Shown: one piece after another, positions 1-9,034 of the stretch
Layout of the letters: each line of letters begins with the position of its first letter
Numbering within the stretch: the stretch's first letter is position 1
Assembly (NCBI GenBank): GCA_014871605.1
Contig: WGSQ01000030.1
Span: forward strand, 1 to 14,930
Source of the DNA: Collinsella sp.
GTDB taxonomy: Bacteria; Actinomycetota; Coriobacteriia; Coriobacteriales; Coriobacteriaceae
Direction of reading: 5' to 3'
DNA: 14,930 nucleotides
Program-made: the position numbers and the translations under genes
The notes under the pieces: model-generated
What the model saw: only the letters and a program-made list of their open reading frames with translations
What the model was told of the DNA's origin: nothing
The model's database searches: none

Positions 1-6
1 AAACGA

Positions 7-35
7 AAGGGCGCTGACCTTCTGGTCGCGCCCTT
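7..35 (-). terminator. Putative intrinsic terminator downstream of DAHP synthase
   Basis: An 8-bp stem (7-14 with 28-35) continues, past one bulged base at 15, into a 4-bp stem (16-19 with 24-27) closed by a 4-nt loop. Read on the minus strand, the hairpin is followed by TTTCGTTT, a reasonable U-rich tail. It lies about 75 nt beyond the DAHP synthase stop codon. On the plus strand the hairpin is followed by GAAGTTG, a much poorer tail, so leftward termination is the better reading. Confidence 0.5.
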
Positions 36-83
36 GAAGTTGAACGTCAGATTGTACAGGTGCGGCCCGCGCAGCGTCGAGCC

Positions 84-111
84 GTTACGGCGTTTGGTAA
101 AACCGCGTAAC
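84..111 (-). other. Imperfect hairpin touching the DAHP synthase stop codon
   Basis: GTTACG (84-89) pairs with CGTAAC (106-111). After single bulged bases on each side, the stem continues as GTTT (92-95) against AAAC (100-103), with a 4-nt loop. The outer arm includes the last base of the stop codon. There is no T-run after it on either strand, so it could be a 3'-end stabilising structure or a weak terminator. The function is unknown. Confidence 0.35.
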
Positions 112-1142
112 TAAATCCGTTCCGCGATCTCGTGGATGAGGTAATCGGTCTTTTCCCAGCCTAGGCACGGGTCGGTGATGGACTTGCCAAAGACGCCGCC
201 ATCGACCGGCTGGTTACCGTCCTCCAGGTAGGACTCGATCATAAAGCCCTTGACCAGCTTGGAGATGGACTCGTTGCGGCGGCAGCTGTCGAGCACTTCC
301 TTGCAAATGCGATACTGCTCCAGCGGACGCTTACCCGAGTTGTCGTGGTTGCAGTCGATGACCGCCGCCGGGTTGGCGTAGCCGGCGTGCTCGGTATAGC
401 GCTCGGCCAGGCGCTCCAGGTGCTCGTAGTGGTAGTTGGGGTAGGTGCGGCCATCGAGGCCGATGTAGCCGCGCATGACAGCGTGCGCAAGCGGGTTGCC
501 ATCGCACTCGACTTCCCAGTTACGGAAGATAAAGCTCTGGTGGGCCTGGGCGGCGTAAATAGAGTTGAGCATGACGGTGGTGGAACCGGCGGTGGGGTTC
601 TTCATGCCCACAGGCACCGAAATACCGCTCGACACCAGGCGATGCTCCTGGTTTTCGACCGAGCGTGCGCCCACGGCCACATAGCTCAGCAGGTCAACGA
701 GGTACTGGTAGTTGGACGGATAGAGCATCTCGTCGGCGGTGAAGAAGCCTGTTTCCTTAATAACGCGCAGGTGCATATGGCGGATGGCCTTGACGCCCTC
801 GAGCAGGTCGTCGGGAGCCTCGGGGTTGGGGTTGTGCAGCAGGCCCTTGTAGCCGGTGCCCTTGGTGCGCGGCTTATTGGTGTAGACGCGCGGAATGATG
901 ATGAGCTTGTCCTTGACCTCCTCGGCGGTCTTGGCCAGTCGGTTCATGTACTCGAGGACCGAATCCTCGCGGTCGGCAGAGCACGGGCCGATGATGAGCA
1001 CCTTGCGTGCGTCCTCGCCGGTAAAGACTTTGGCGACCTCGGCGTCAAATGCCTGCTTTTTGGCGGTAAGCTCGGCAGAAAGCGGCATTTCCTCGCGGAT
1101 CTCCATGGGGATCGGCAGCCTGCGTTTGAATTCCATGGCCAT
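111..1142 (-). CDS. aroF: 3-deoxy-7-phosphoheptulonate (DAHP) synthase, class I (AroF/G/H type)
   Basis: This cytoplasmic enzyme condenses phosphoenolpyruvate with erythrose 4-phosphate to give DAHP, the entry step of the shikimate pathway. The 343-residue protein is full length for the E. coli AroF/G/H type (about 350). Visible family motifs are IGPCSA (51-56), PRVYTNKPRTKGTGYKG (84-100), GARSVENQEHR (158-168), DCNHDNSGK (263-271), MIESYLEDGNQ (301-311) and SITDPCLGWE (321-330). By family knowledge the metal ligands are Cys54, His266, Glu303 and Asp324, and all four are present. The ATG start has AGGAGG (1148-1153) five bases upstream. The gene stands alone, with a gap of more than 500 bp to the exporter operon. 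The AroF, AroG or AroH letter, and therefore which amino acid inhibits it, cannot be read from sequence alone. Confidence 0.95.
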   Translation of the reverse strand: MAMEFKRRLPIPMEIREEMPLSAELTAKKQAFDAEVAKVFTGEDARKVLIIGPCSADREDSVLEYMNRLAKTAEEVKDKLIIIPRVYTNKPRTKGTGYKGLLHNPNPEAPDDLLEGVKAIRHMHLRVIKETGFFTADEMLYPSNYQYLVDLLSYVAVGARSVENQEHRLVSSGISVPVGMKNPTAGSTTVMLNSIYAAQAHQSFIFRNWEVECDGNPLAHAVMRGYIGLDGRTYPNYHYEHLERLAERYTEHAGYANPAAVIDCNHDNSGKRPLEQYRICKEVLDSCRRNESISKLVKGFMIESYLEDGNQPVDGGVFGKSITDPCLGWEKTDYLIHEIAERI

Positions 1143-1240
1143 AGGGGCCTCCTCAATCTATAGAAAGAGCAATAAGCGTATTGTCGAGTGTTCGGCATTA
1201 TCCGCTGTCGCACGCTAAAGTGCAAGCCCTTGCCACCCCG

Positions 1241-1278
1241 AAACCTGCCAAAAGGGACAGGTTTATTTTGGCAGGTTT
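1241..1278. repeat. REP-like palindrome with two alternative pairings
   Basis: A perfect 13-bp inverted repeat, AAACCTGCCAAAA (1241-1253) against TTTTGGCAGGTTT (1266-1278), encloses a 12-nt loop. The loop carries a second copy of CAGGTTT (1258-1264), which can pair with AAACCTG (1241-1247) instead, so two mutually exclusive hairpins are possible. Compactness, an intergenic position and this internal repetition resemble REP-type dispersed palindromes, but the copy number in the genome cannot be seen from this window. Confidence 0.6.
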
Positions 1279-1359
1279 TATATGGGTAAACGTTGGCGCT
1301 CACCAGGATGGGATGACGCCGTGAGGGACCCTAAGCCTGCCGCCGATTCCCCGGGGAGT

Positions 1360-1598
1360 ACCCAGTGGGCAAAAAATGCCAAATATGAGTACTGTTGCTA
1401 ACCTAGTAACATATCCGTCTAGCGAGATAATAGACAAAGTGATTAATATGTTCATTAACGTTGGCAGACGGAAGCCTGCTAACGGGCGTTTTATTAATTT
1501 GAAGGCGTATAGAGGCCGCAAAGAGGTCGTTTGAGGCGGTTTTGGCTGTTACTAAAAAGGTGACAGTACTCATATTTGCTATTTTTTGCCCACAGGGT
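1360..1598. repeat. 239-bp MITE-like element with 51-bp imperfect inverted ends
   Basis: The left end (1360-1410) and the reverse complement of the right end (1548-1598) match at 41 of 51 positions. This includes a shared 13-nt block (GTGGGCAAAAAAT) and a shared 15-nt block (AAATATGAGTACTGT). The roughly 137 bp between them is AT-richer and has no plausible gene. No transposase is encoded and no clear target-site duplication was found next to the ends. The size and layout fit a non-autonomous miniature element. A structured RNA or an invertible segment are other possibilities. Confidence 0.55.
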
Positions 1599-1650
1599 TT
1601 GGAAGGGGCTGTCAATCAGGTCCCAGGGGAGGCGGCTCAAGGGCCGCAGA

Positions 1651-1687
1651 ACAAAAACGGGGGCGCAGGTTGTCCTGCGCCCCCGTT
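1651..1687 (-). terminator. Intrinsic terminator of the MarR-ABC exporter operon
   Basis: A perfect 14-bp stem (1656-1669 with 1674-1687) is closed by a 4-nt loop. It is very GC-rich and contains GGGGGCGCAGG against its complement. Read leftward it is followed by a TTTTTGTT tail (complement of 1650-1657). It begins about 30 nt after the stop codon of the second ABC gene, as expected for the end of the minus-strand operon. Confidence 0.9.
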
Positions 1688-1718
1688 CTCGGGCGTTATT
1701 CGTTCCCTGCGGCAGAAT

Positions 1719-3575
1719 TTACGCCGCCTCGTCGAACTGCGAGTTGTACAGGTCGGCGTAGAAGCCGCCTTGGGCGAGCAGCTCATCGTGCGTGCCCTTC
1801 TCGACAATGTCGCCGTCGCGAATTACCAAGATCACGTCGGCGTTGCGGATCGTGGACAGGCGGTGCGCGATGACAAAGCTGGTACGGCCCTGCATCAGCG
1901 CATCCATGGCGCGCTGAATGAGCTCCTCGGTACGGGTATCGACGTTGGAGGTCGCCTCGTCCAGAATCAGCGCCGGGCGGTCGGCCAAAATGGCACGGGC
2001 GATGGTCACGAGCTGGCGCTGACCCTGCGACAGGTTGGTGCCCTCCTCGTTAATCATAAAGTCGTAGCCGCCGGCGAGCGTATGGATAAAGTGGTCGCAT
2101 CGTGCGGCGCGCGCGGCGGCTTCGACCTCGGCATCGCTCGCGTCGGGGCGTCCGTAGCGGATGTTCTCGCGGATCGTGCCGTTAAACAGCCAGGTATCCT
2201 GCAGCACCATGGCAAACTCGCCGCGAAGTGCCGCGCGGTCCCAGTCTCGCACGTCGACGCCCTCGACGCGCAGCGAGCCGCCGTCCACATCGTAGAAGCG
2301 CTGCAGCAGCTTGATGAGCGTGGTCTTGCCGGCGCCGGTGGGGCCGACGATGGCAATGGTCTGGCCGGGCTGCGCCTCGCAGCTAAAGTCGTGGATGATG
2401 GTCTTGTCGGGCGTGTAGCCAAACTTGACATGGTCAAACTCCACGTGGCCAGGGCGCTTTTCGGGAATCTGCGCGTCGGCCTTCTGCTCCTCCTCGGGCG
2501 CGGCCAGGAACTCAAAGACGCGCTCGGTGGCAGCGGCCATCGACTGCATCGTGTTGCTCACGTTGCCCAGCTGCTGCACCGGCTGCGTAAAGTTGCGCAC
2601 GTACTGGATAAAGCTCTGGATGTCGCCGGGCGTGGCATTGCCGGTCAGCGCGAGCTGTGCGCCCACCACGACGACACCCACGTATCCCATGTTGCCCACC
2701 AGGCTCATAAGCGGCATCATCAGGCCCGACAGGAACTGCGAACGCCAGCCACTAATAAAGAGACGGTCGTTTTGACGGTCGAACTCCTCGATCGAAGCCT
2801 CGGCGCGGTCGAACACCTGAATGACGTTCTGGCCGGCAAAATCCTCCTCGATAATGCCGTTGACGGTGCCCAGGACCTGCTGCTGCTCGCGGAAGTACGG
2901 CTGCGAGAAGTGAATCATTACGGTCAAGATAATCGCGGCGGCCGGCAGCGTGAGCACGGTGACGCCGGTAAGCGGCAGGCTGATCGAAAGCATCATGACG
3001 AGCACGCCGATAATCTGCGTCACCGACGTGATGAGCTGCGTCACGCTCTGGTTGAGCGACTGGCCGAGCGTATCGACGTCGTTGGTGATGCGGCTGAGCA
3101 CATCGCCCTTGCTGTGACCGTTAAAGTAGCTCATCGGCACGACGGCAATCTTGGCGGCGATCTCCTTGCGCATGCGGTAGCAAATCTTTTGCGTGACGCC
3201 GGTCATGAGCCAGCCCTGGATGAGGCTGCAGATAGAGCTCGCCAGGTACAGGCAGAGCAAAAAGCCGAGCGTCTTGGCGATCCAGTTAAAGTCGACATCG
3301 CCGGTACCGTTGACTTTGGCAACCAGGCCCTCAAACAGCTTGGTCGTAACCTGGCCGAGCACCTTGGGCCCCACAATGTTAAAGATGACCGAGCACACGG
3401 CAAAGGCGACGGCGGCAAACACGGCAATCTTGTGCTGGCCGATATAGCCGAGCAGCTGCCTCATGGTGCCCTTAAAGTCCTTGGCCTTTTCGCCGCGACG
3501 CATGCCGCCCATGCGGCCCATGGGTCCACGCTGACGGGTGGGCTTGGGAATTTGGGTCTTGGTCTCGTCTGCCAT
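1719..3575 (-). CDS. ABC exporter half-transporter with catalytic ATPase site (TM domain fused to NBD)
   Basis: This is one half of a heterodimeric multidrug-type ABC exporter in the cytoplasmic membrane. The 618-residue protein has a basic, Gly/Met-rich cytoplasmic N-terminus (1-45), a six-helix transmembrane domain (about 48-340) and a C-terminal nucleotide-binding domain (about 375-610). Motifs seen are Walker A GPTGAGKT (411-418), Q-loop Gln459, signature LSQGQ (515-519), Walker B ALILDE with catalytic Glu540, and switch His571. The signature departs from LSGGQ, while Walker B and the switch His are intact, the usual arrangement for the catalytic partner of such heterodimers. The start ATG overlaps the stop of the upstream ABC gene by one base (TAATG). 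GAAGGAGG lies about nine bases upstream, inside that gene, so translation is probably coupled. The substrate is unknown. Similarity is to the BmrC/D, LmrC/D and TM287/288 groups. Confidence 0.93.
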   Translation of the reverse strand: MADETKTQIPKPTRQRGPMGRMGGMRRGEKAKDFKGTMRQLLGYIGQHKIAVFAAVAFAVCSVIFNIVGPKVLGQVTTKLFEGLVAKVNGTGDVDFNWIAKTLGFLLCLYLASSICSLIQGWLMTGVTQKICYRMRKEIAAKIAVVPMSYFNGHSKGDVLSRITNDVDTLGQSLNQSVTQLITSVTQIIGVLVMMLSISLPLTGVTVLTLPAAAIILTVMIHFSQPYFREQQQVLGTVNGIIEEDFAGQNVIQVFDRAEASIEEFDRQNDRLFISGWRSQFLSGLMMPLMSLVGNMGYVGVVVVGAQLALTGNATPGDIQSFIQYVRNFTQPVQQLGNVSNTMQSMAAATERVFEFLAAPEEEQKADAQIPEKRPGHVEFDHVKFGYTPDKTIIHDFSCEAQPGQTIAIVGPTGAGKTTLIKLLQRFYDVDGGSLRVEGVDVRDWDRAALRGEFAMVLQDTWLFNGTIRENIRYGRPDASDAEVEAAARAARCDHFIHTLAGGYDFMINEEGTNLSQGQRQLVTIARAILADRPALILDEATSNVDTRTEELIQRAMDALMQGRTSFVIAHRLSTIRNADVILVIRDGDIVEKGTHDELLAQGGFYADLYNSQFDEAA

Positions 3576-5944
3576 TAGCGCTCGCCTCCTTCCATAACGG
3601 CTGCAATTTCTTCTTGGGTAATCCCCAGCTCCTCGGCGGAAAGCTGCGACTGTGCGATTTCCAGGTACGCCGGGCAGCTGCGCAGTAGCTCCTTGTGCGT
3701 GCCGGTGCCCACTACGTGACCGTCGTCGAGTACGATGATCTGGTCGGCGTGCATGATGGTCGCGATGCGTTGTGCCACGACCACGAGTGCGGCGTCGGTG
3801 ACGTTTTTGGCCAGCTCCTCGCGCAGGCGCGCGTCGGTCTTGTAGTCAAGCGCACTAAACGAGTCATCAAACACCACGACCTCGGGCTTTTTGGCCAGGG
3901 CGCGGGCGATGGCCAGGCGCTGGCGCTGACCGCCCGAGACATTGGAGCCGCCCTGGCTGATGGGGGAGTCGTAGCCGCCCTCGCGCTCGGCGATAAAGTC
4001 CTCGGCCTGGGCGATGCGTGCCGCCCGGTACATGTCCTCGTCGCTCACCATGTCGCCGGCAAACTTAAGGTTGCTCTCGACGGTGCCCGAGAACAGGCGT
4101 CCCTGCTGCGGGATATAGCCAATGCGGCGGCGTAGCTCGGAAAGGGTCATATCGCGCACATCGATGCCGTCGAGCGAAATGCTGCCGCCCGTGACGTCGT
4201 ACAGGCGCGGAATCAGCTGCACAAGTGTGGACTTGCCCGAGCCCGTGGAACCAATGATGCCGAGCATCTGACCGGCGTGCGTGGTGAAGTTTACGCCGCT
4301 GATGACGTCGGCGCGGGCATCGGGATACTGGAAGCTCACGTCGCGGAAGGTGAGCTCACCGCGCGGCGCGCTGGCCGCGGGCAGTTTGGGCGAGACAGGG
4401 TCGTTGATGCTGGTGGGGCAAGTGATGACCTCTTCCACGCGCTCGGCTGCGACCTCGGCGCGGGGCAGGATAACCGAAACCATGGTGAGGATCATAAACG
4501 CCATGACGATTTGCATGGTGTAGGAGATAAACGCCATCATGTTGCCGACCTGCATCACGCCGTCGGACACGCCCTGCGCGCCAAACCAGACGATAAGTAC
4601 GGTGATGCAGTTCATGACGAGCATCATGAGCGGCATCATAAAGCTCATGGCGCGGTTGGTGTAGAGCTGCGTGGTCATCAGGTCGAGTGATGCCTTGTCA
4701 AAACGTTCGAGCTCATGCTCCTCGCGGTTGAACGAGCGGATGGGCATAAGGCCGTCGAGCAGCTCGCGGGCGGTAAGGTTCACGCGGTCCACAAAGCTCT
4801 GCATCTTTTTGAACTTGGGCATGGTGAGGCCCATGAGCACGCCGACGACAGCCGAAACCGCGATGATGGCCACAGCGATGGTCCACTCCAGGCCGGTATG
4901 GTTGGCCAGGACGCGCATGACGGCGACGATGCCCATGACGGGAGCCATCAGGCACATGCGGATAAACAGGGTTGCGGCCATCTGGATCTGCTGAATATCG
5001 TTGGTGCAGCGGGTGATGAGCGAGGCCTGGCTAAACTTGCCCACCTCGGCCGGCGAGAAGTGCATAACCTTGTTGAAGGTCTCGCGGCGCAGGTCGCGGG
5101 CGATGGAGCAGGCGGTGCGCGAAGCCACGGCGCCGGTCAGGATGGTGGCGACCAGCGACACCAGACACAGACCAAACATCGTGGTCGCCATGCGGCCCAG
5201 GTAGGCGTTCTGCACGTCAGCGGGGTCGATGCCCTGTGCCTTGTACTCGTCCTGCACGTAGCTCACGGCGCGCTGGGTGACGATGGAGCCCGACATGGAG
5301 CCCATTTTGTCAGCCATATCGTTGGCTCCCTCGACGAGCTTGCCCTGATCGATAAGACCGCCTTCAACGCCTAGGCGCAGGCTCTTCATGGTGATCTTAC
5401 CGCCGTCGGCGTCGATCTGCTTTTGCATGCTCTGCGCGGCTGCGGCCTTCTGCTGCATCTCGGCGAGCTGCTCGGGCGTCATCGCTGCCATCTGCTCGGG
5501 GGTGGGCATGGCCTGAGCGGCGCCGCCATCGCTTGCCTCGGTGGATGCGCCGGTCATGTCGCCCATGGAGTCGGCGTCAATGCCCTGGTTGAAGGCGAGC
5601 ACGACGGTCTCAGGCAGGCTCATGATGTCGGCAATCTTGTCGCCGTCGCCGCGCTCCTCCTCGGTGCCCTTGTACGTTCGAATGCCGTTATTGTCCGCCT
5701 TACTAAACACGGCCTCCACAGCTTTGGCGTCCTTGGCGCTCATAAAGAGTTCGAGGTCGTCGAGCGATTCGGCGCGAATGGTGTCGGGCACGGGCGAGGC
5801 GATGCCGCCTTGCTGCACGCCCACGTCGACGATGTCGCTCATATAGGTAGGCAGCGCCAGATCGGCGTTGCAGCTGATTACGATAAGTACGATAGCTGCG
5901 AGCAGTGCCAGGACATGCTTTTTAAAGAGCTTGAGAATCCTCAC
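3575..5944 (-). CDS. ABC exporter half-transporter with degenerate ATPase site and large extracellular insert
   Basis: This is the partner half of the heterodimeric exporter. The 789-residue protein is about 170-200 residues longer than a typical half-transporter. TM1 is at about 10-33 and TM2 only at about 254-275. The intervening 220 residues form a hydrophilic region, expected outside the cell, with a Met/Gln/Ala-rich helical stretch (about 146-178). The nucleotide-binding domain (about 530-760) has Walker A GSTGSGKS (565-572), Q-loop Gln613 and signature VSGGQ (669-673). Walker B is VVVFDD, with Asp694 where the catalytic Glu should be, and Gln725 replaces the switch His (AQRIAT). Those two changes mark the degenerate half. 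The start is GTG (5942-5944), overlapping the MarR stop by four bases (GTGA), with AAAGGAG nine bases upstream. The substrate is unknown. Confidence 0.92.
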   Translation of the reverse strand: MRILKLFKKHVLALLAAIVLIVISCNADLALPTYMSDIVDVGVQQGGIASPVPDTIRAESLDDLELFMSAKDAKAVEAVFSKADNNGIRTYKGTEEERGDGDKIADIMSLPETVVLAFNQGIDADSMGDMTGASTEASDGGAAQAMPTPEQMAAMTPEQLAEMQQKAAAAQSMQKQIDADGGKITMKSLRLGVEGGLIDQGKLVEGANDMADKMGSMSGSIVTQRAVSYVQDEYKAQGIDPADVQNAYLGRMATTMFGLCLVSLVATILTGAVASRTACSIARDLRRETFNKVMHFSPAEVGKFSQASLITRCTNDIQQIQMAATLFIRMCLMAPVMGIVAVMRVLANHTGLEWTIAVAIIAVSAVVGVLMGLTMPKFKKMQSFVDRVNLTARELLDGLMPIRSFNREEHELERFDKASLDLMTTQLYTNRAMSFMMPLMMLVMNCITVLIVWFGAQGVSDGVMQVGNMMAFISYTMQIVMAFMILTMVSVILPRAEVAAERVEEVITCPTSINDPVSPKLPAASAPRGELTFRDVSFQYPDARADVISGVNFTTHAGQMLGIIGSTGSGKSTLVQLIPRLYDVTGGSISLDGIDVRDMTLSELRRRIGYIPQQGRLFSGTVESNLKFAGDMVSDEDMYRAARIAQAEDFIAEREGGYDSPISQGGSNVSGGQRQRLAIARALAKKPEVVVFDDSFSALDYKTDARLREELAKNVTDAALVVVAQRIATIMHADQIIVLDDGHVVGTGTHKELLRSCPAYLEIAQSQLSAEELGITQEEIAAVMEGGER

Positions 5945-6390
5945 TCGGCATCTCTCCTTTCTTGATTGTGGTCGATAATTTCGTTGGCACGCCTTAGAAG
6001 ACGCACCATCTCTTGGGTATCTGTTTCGCCGAGCTGTTCGAGGAAAGCCGCGGTGCGGTCCTCGAATTCCCGGCGTTTGATTTCGAGATCCTGGAATCCC
6101 TTGTCGGTCACTATGACGTGTACGCGACGACGGTCGGTCTTTGAGTGCTCACGCTCAACCCAGCCCTTGGCTTCGAGAGCGCGTAGGATATTGGCAATGC
6201 GGGCGTTCGAGACCCAGGCGCGATCAGCGAGTTCGCTCGGCGTGAGCGAACCGCCAGCGAGCATAAGGGCGCGCATGACAGCCATCTCGCCGCTGAGAGC
6301 TTTGTCCACAAAGCGCGAAACGCGCTGGTGAATGCCGCCAAACTCGGTAAGGAGCTGACTCCCAAGCTCATGGAAATCGGTATCTTCCAC
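5941..6390 (-). CDS. MarR-family winged-helix transcriptional regulator
   Basis: The 149-residue protein has the size and layout of MarR regulators: N- and C-terminal dimerisation helices, a helix-turn-helix (about 50-73, with SNARIANILRALEAKGW as the recognition region) and a basic wing (about 79-93) with the family's conserved DRR (86-88). MarR proteins usually bind palindromes as dimers and release them when a small ligand binds. This one is the first gene of the exporter operon and overlaps the next by four bases, so it most likely controls its own operon in response to an exported compound. The start is GTG (6388-6390), with AGGGG about six bases upstream. Both lie within a long inverted repeat described separately. 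Confidence 0.93.
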   Translation of the reverse strand: MEDTDFHELGSQLLTEFGGIHQRVSRFVDKALSGEMAVMRALMLAGGSLTPSELADRAWVSNARIANILRALEAKGWVEREHSKTDRRRVHVIVTDKGFQDLEIKRREFEDRTAAFLEQLGETDTQEMVRLLRRANEIIDHNQERRDAE

Positions 6391-6430
6391 CGAAAACCCC
6401 TAACACTAGAAACTATTTTCGGTGAAAGAT
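6382..6430 (-). promoter_or_regulatory. Inverted repeat over the marR start: operator or 5' hairpin
   Basis: ATCTTCCACCGAAAA (6382-6396) and TTTTCGGTGAAAGAT (6416-6430) are 15-bp inverted arms with one mismatch and a 19-bp spacer. In the leftward transcript one arm contains the GTG start codon (6388-6390), and the loop carries the Shine-Dalgarno sequence AGGGG. The distal arm abuts a -10-like TATCAT (complement of 6429-6434). It could be the binding site of the MarR protein, a translational control hairpin, or both. Confidence 0.5.
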
Positions 6431-6434
6431 GATA
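6429..6434 (-). promoter_or_regulatory. Possible -10 box of the MarR-ABC operon
   Basis: Reading leftward, TATCAT matches the -10 consensus at five of six positions and sits about 40 bp upstream of the GTG start. No good -35 was found at 16-18 bp, so the promoter would be weak or activator-dependent. Confidence 0.3.
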
Positions 6435-6463
6435 CCCCTGCACGCGCGCCATATACGGTAGAT

Positions 6464-6555
6464 TTTGGGACATGCCTAGAAAACTACCTTTAGGCGACCT
6501 CCGTACACCGTCGGTGCCAGTAAAGTTTGGGGCAGATCGTTAGGCATGTCCCAAA
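6464..6555. repeat. Nested palindromic element (92 bp)
   Basis: The outer arms TTTGGGACATGCCTA (6464-6478) and their exact complement (6541-6555) form a perfect 15-bp inverted repeat. Nearly co-centred inside are CTTTA/TAAAG (6488-6492 with 6521-6525) and an odd palindrome CACCG-T-CGGTG (6506-6516). The shared centre of symmetry suggests one long interrupted stem. It lies between divergent promoters and contains no gene. A dispersed miniature repeat or a structured regulatory element would both fit. Confidence 0.55.
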
Positions 6556-6940
6556 GCCTACTCAGAGGCACTTTACCCTGCTAAAGCTGGCATAACAGCT
6601 AGAGTGAACGTCGTACAAAGGCAAGGAAAAATACCAAACAAATCGGTGAACGGTAGTTGTTCGCGCTCGCATTTCCTGCGGATTTGTTAAAAACGCCCTA
6701 ATGGTATAAAAAAAGAAACATATAACAGCCCTGATGAAGGGGGTAGCTATGTTATCCTTCTCAAACGGGTGAAATCTTGGGTTTTGGGTTGCAGTTCCAA
6801 GGTGGACAAACGTTTTTCCCTGTACCAACGTGTGGTGAAGAACGGAAGAAGCCGGTAGTGCAAGCCGATAATTCAAGAATTCAATAAGCAGCGGTGTGAG
6901 AGAGCGCCGCATTACACGTAACTAGGAGCGTGGTTACACA
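6556..6940 (+). other. pfl upstream region and long leader
   Basis: These 385 bp carry no convincing gene. They hold small inverted repeats (for example CTTTA/TAAAG near 6571-6586), a promoter candidate at 6684-6710, and then about 220 nt of untranslated leader before the pfl start. The leader has a weak hairpin (GAAGG 6736-6740 with CCTTC 6756-6760) and an AATTC-AA-GAATT palindrome near 6871-6882. No recognised riboswitch or clear FNR or Rex box was seen. Confidence 0.45.
6684..6710 (+). promoter_or_regulatory. Candidate pfl promoter
   Basis: TTGTTA (6684-6689) as -35 and TATAAA (6705-6710) as -10 are separated by 15 bp, slightly short of the optimum. The -10 is followed by an A-rich run. 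It is the best sigma-70-type match in the pfl upstream region. If correct, the mRNA has a 5' leader of roughly 220 nt. Confidence 0.4.
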
Positions 6941-8992
<2,052 letters not shown>

Positions 8993-8993
8993 C

Positions 8994-9018
8994 TATTGTT
9001 AGTGCTATACTAACAATA
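8994..9018 (+). other. Stem-loop just after the pfl large-subunit stop
   Basis: A perfect 10-bp stem, TATTGTTAGT (8994-9003) with its complement (9009-9018), has a 5-nt loop and starts one base after the stop codon. No T-run follows, so it is unlikely to be an efficient terminator. It may protect the 3' end of the upstream cistron or act as a processing site between the two PFL subunit genes. Confidence 0.55.
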
Positions 9019-9034
9019 ACGATTACTGATTAGT

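Larger units (their letters stand above)
1143..1718. other. Gene-free gap between DAHP synthase and the exporter operon
   Basis: No convincing coding region is seen in these 576 bp. Short open frames on both strands lack ribosome binding sites and are read through repeats. The gap holds the DAHP synthase ribosome binding site and presumably its promoter (no clear -35/-10 pair was found), a REP-like palindrome at 1241-1278, a 239-bp element with long inverted ends at 1360-1598, and the exporter operon terminator at 1651-1687. The stretch 1410-1550 is visibly richer in A and T than the flanking genes. Confidence 0.7.

Noticed and set aside
1411..1547. Clear evidence of an invertible promoter in the repeat-bounded segment
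   Set aside because: No strong promoter faces either neighbouring gene and no recombinase gene is nearby. It is kept only as an alternative for the element.
1300..1615. Two overlapping minus-strand open frames in the gap (1300-1521 and 1403-1615)
   Set aside because: Both are read through the inverted-repeat element, and similar peptide strings arise from its two ends. There are no convincing ribosome sites, so they are products of the repeat and not genes.
1542..3578. Long plus-strand open frame (678 codons) opposite the ABC gene
   Set aside because: It lies antisense to a gene with full ABC motifs, its translation is low-complexity and rich in His, Gly and Ala, and it has no ribosome binding site. 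It is a shadow of high-GC codon bias.
6749..6772. Seven-codon open frame with a good ribosome site in the pfl leader
   Set aside because: It is too short to support as a leader peptide without conservation, and its composition (MLSFSNG) suggests no attenuation logic.
6562..6912. Minus-strand 116-codon open frame in the pfl upstream region
   Set aside because: It runs antisense through the probable pfl promoter and leader, has no family resemblance, and has poor initiation context.
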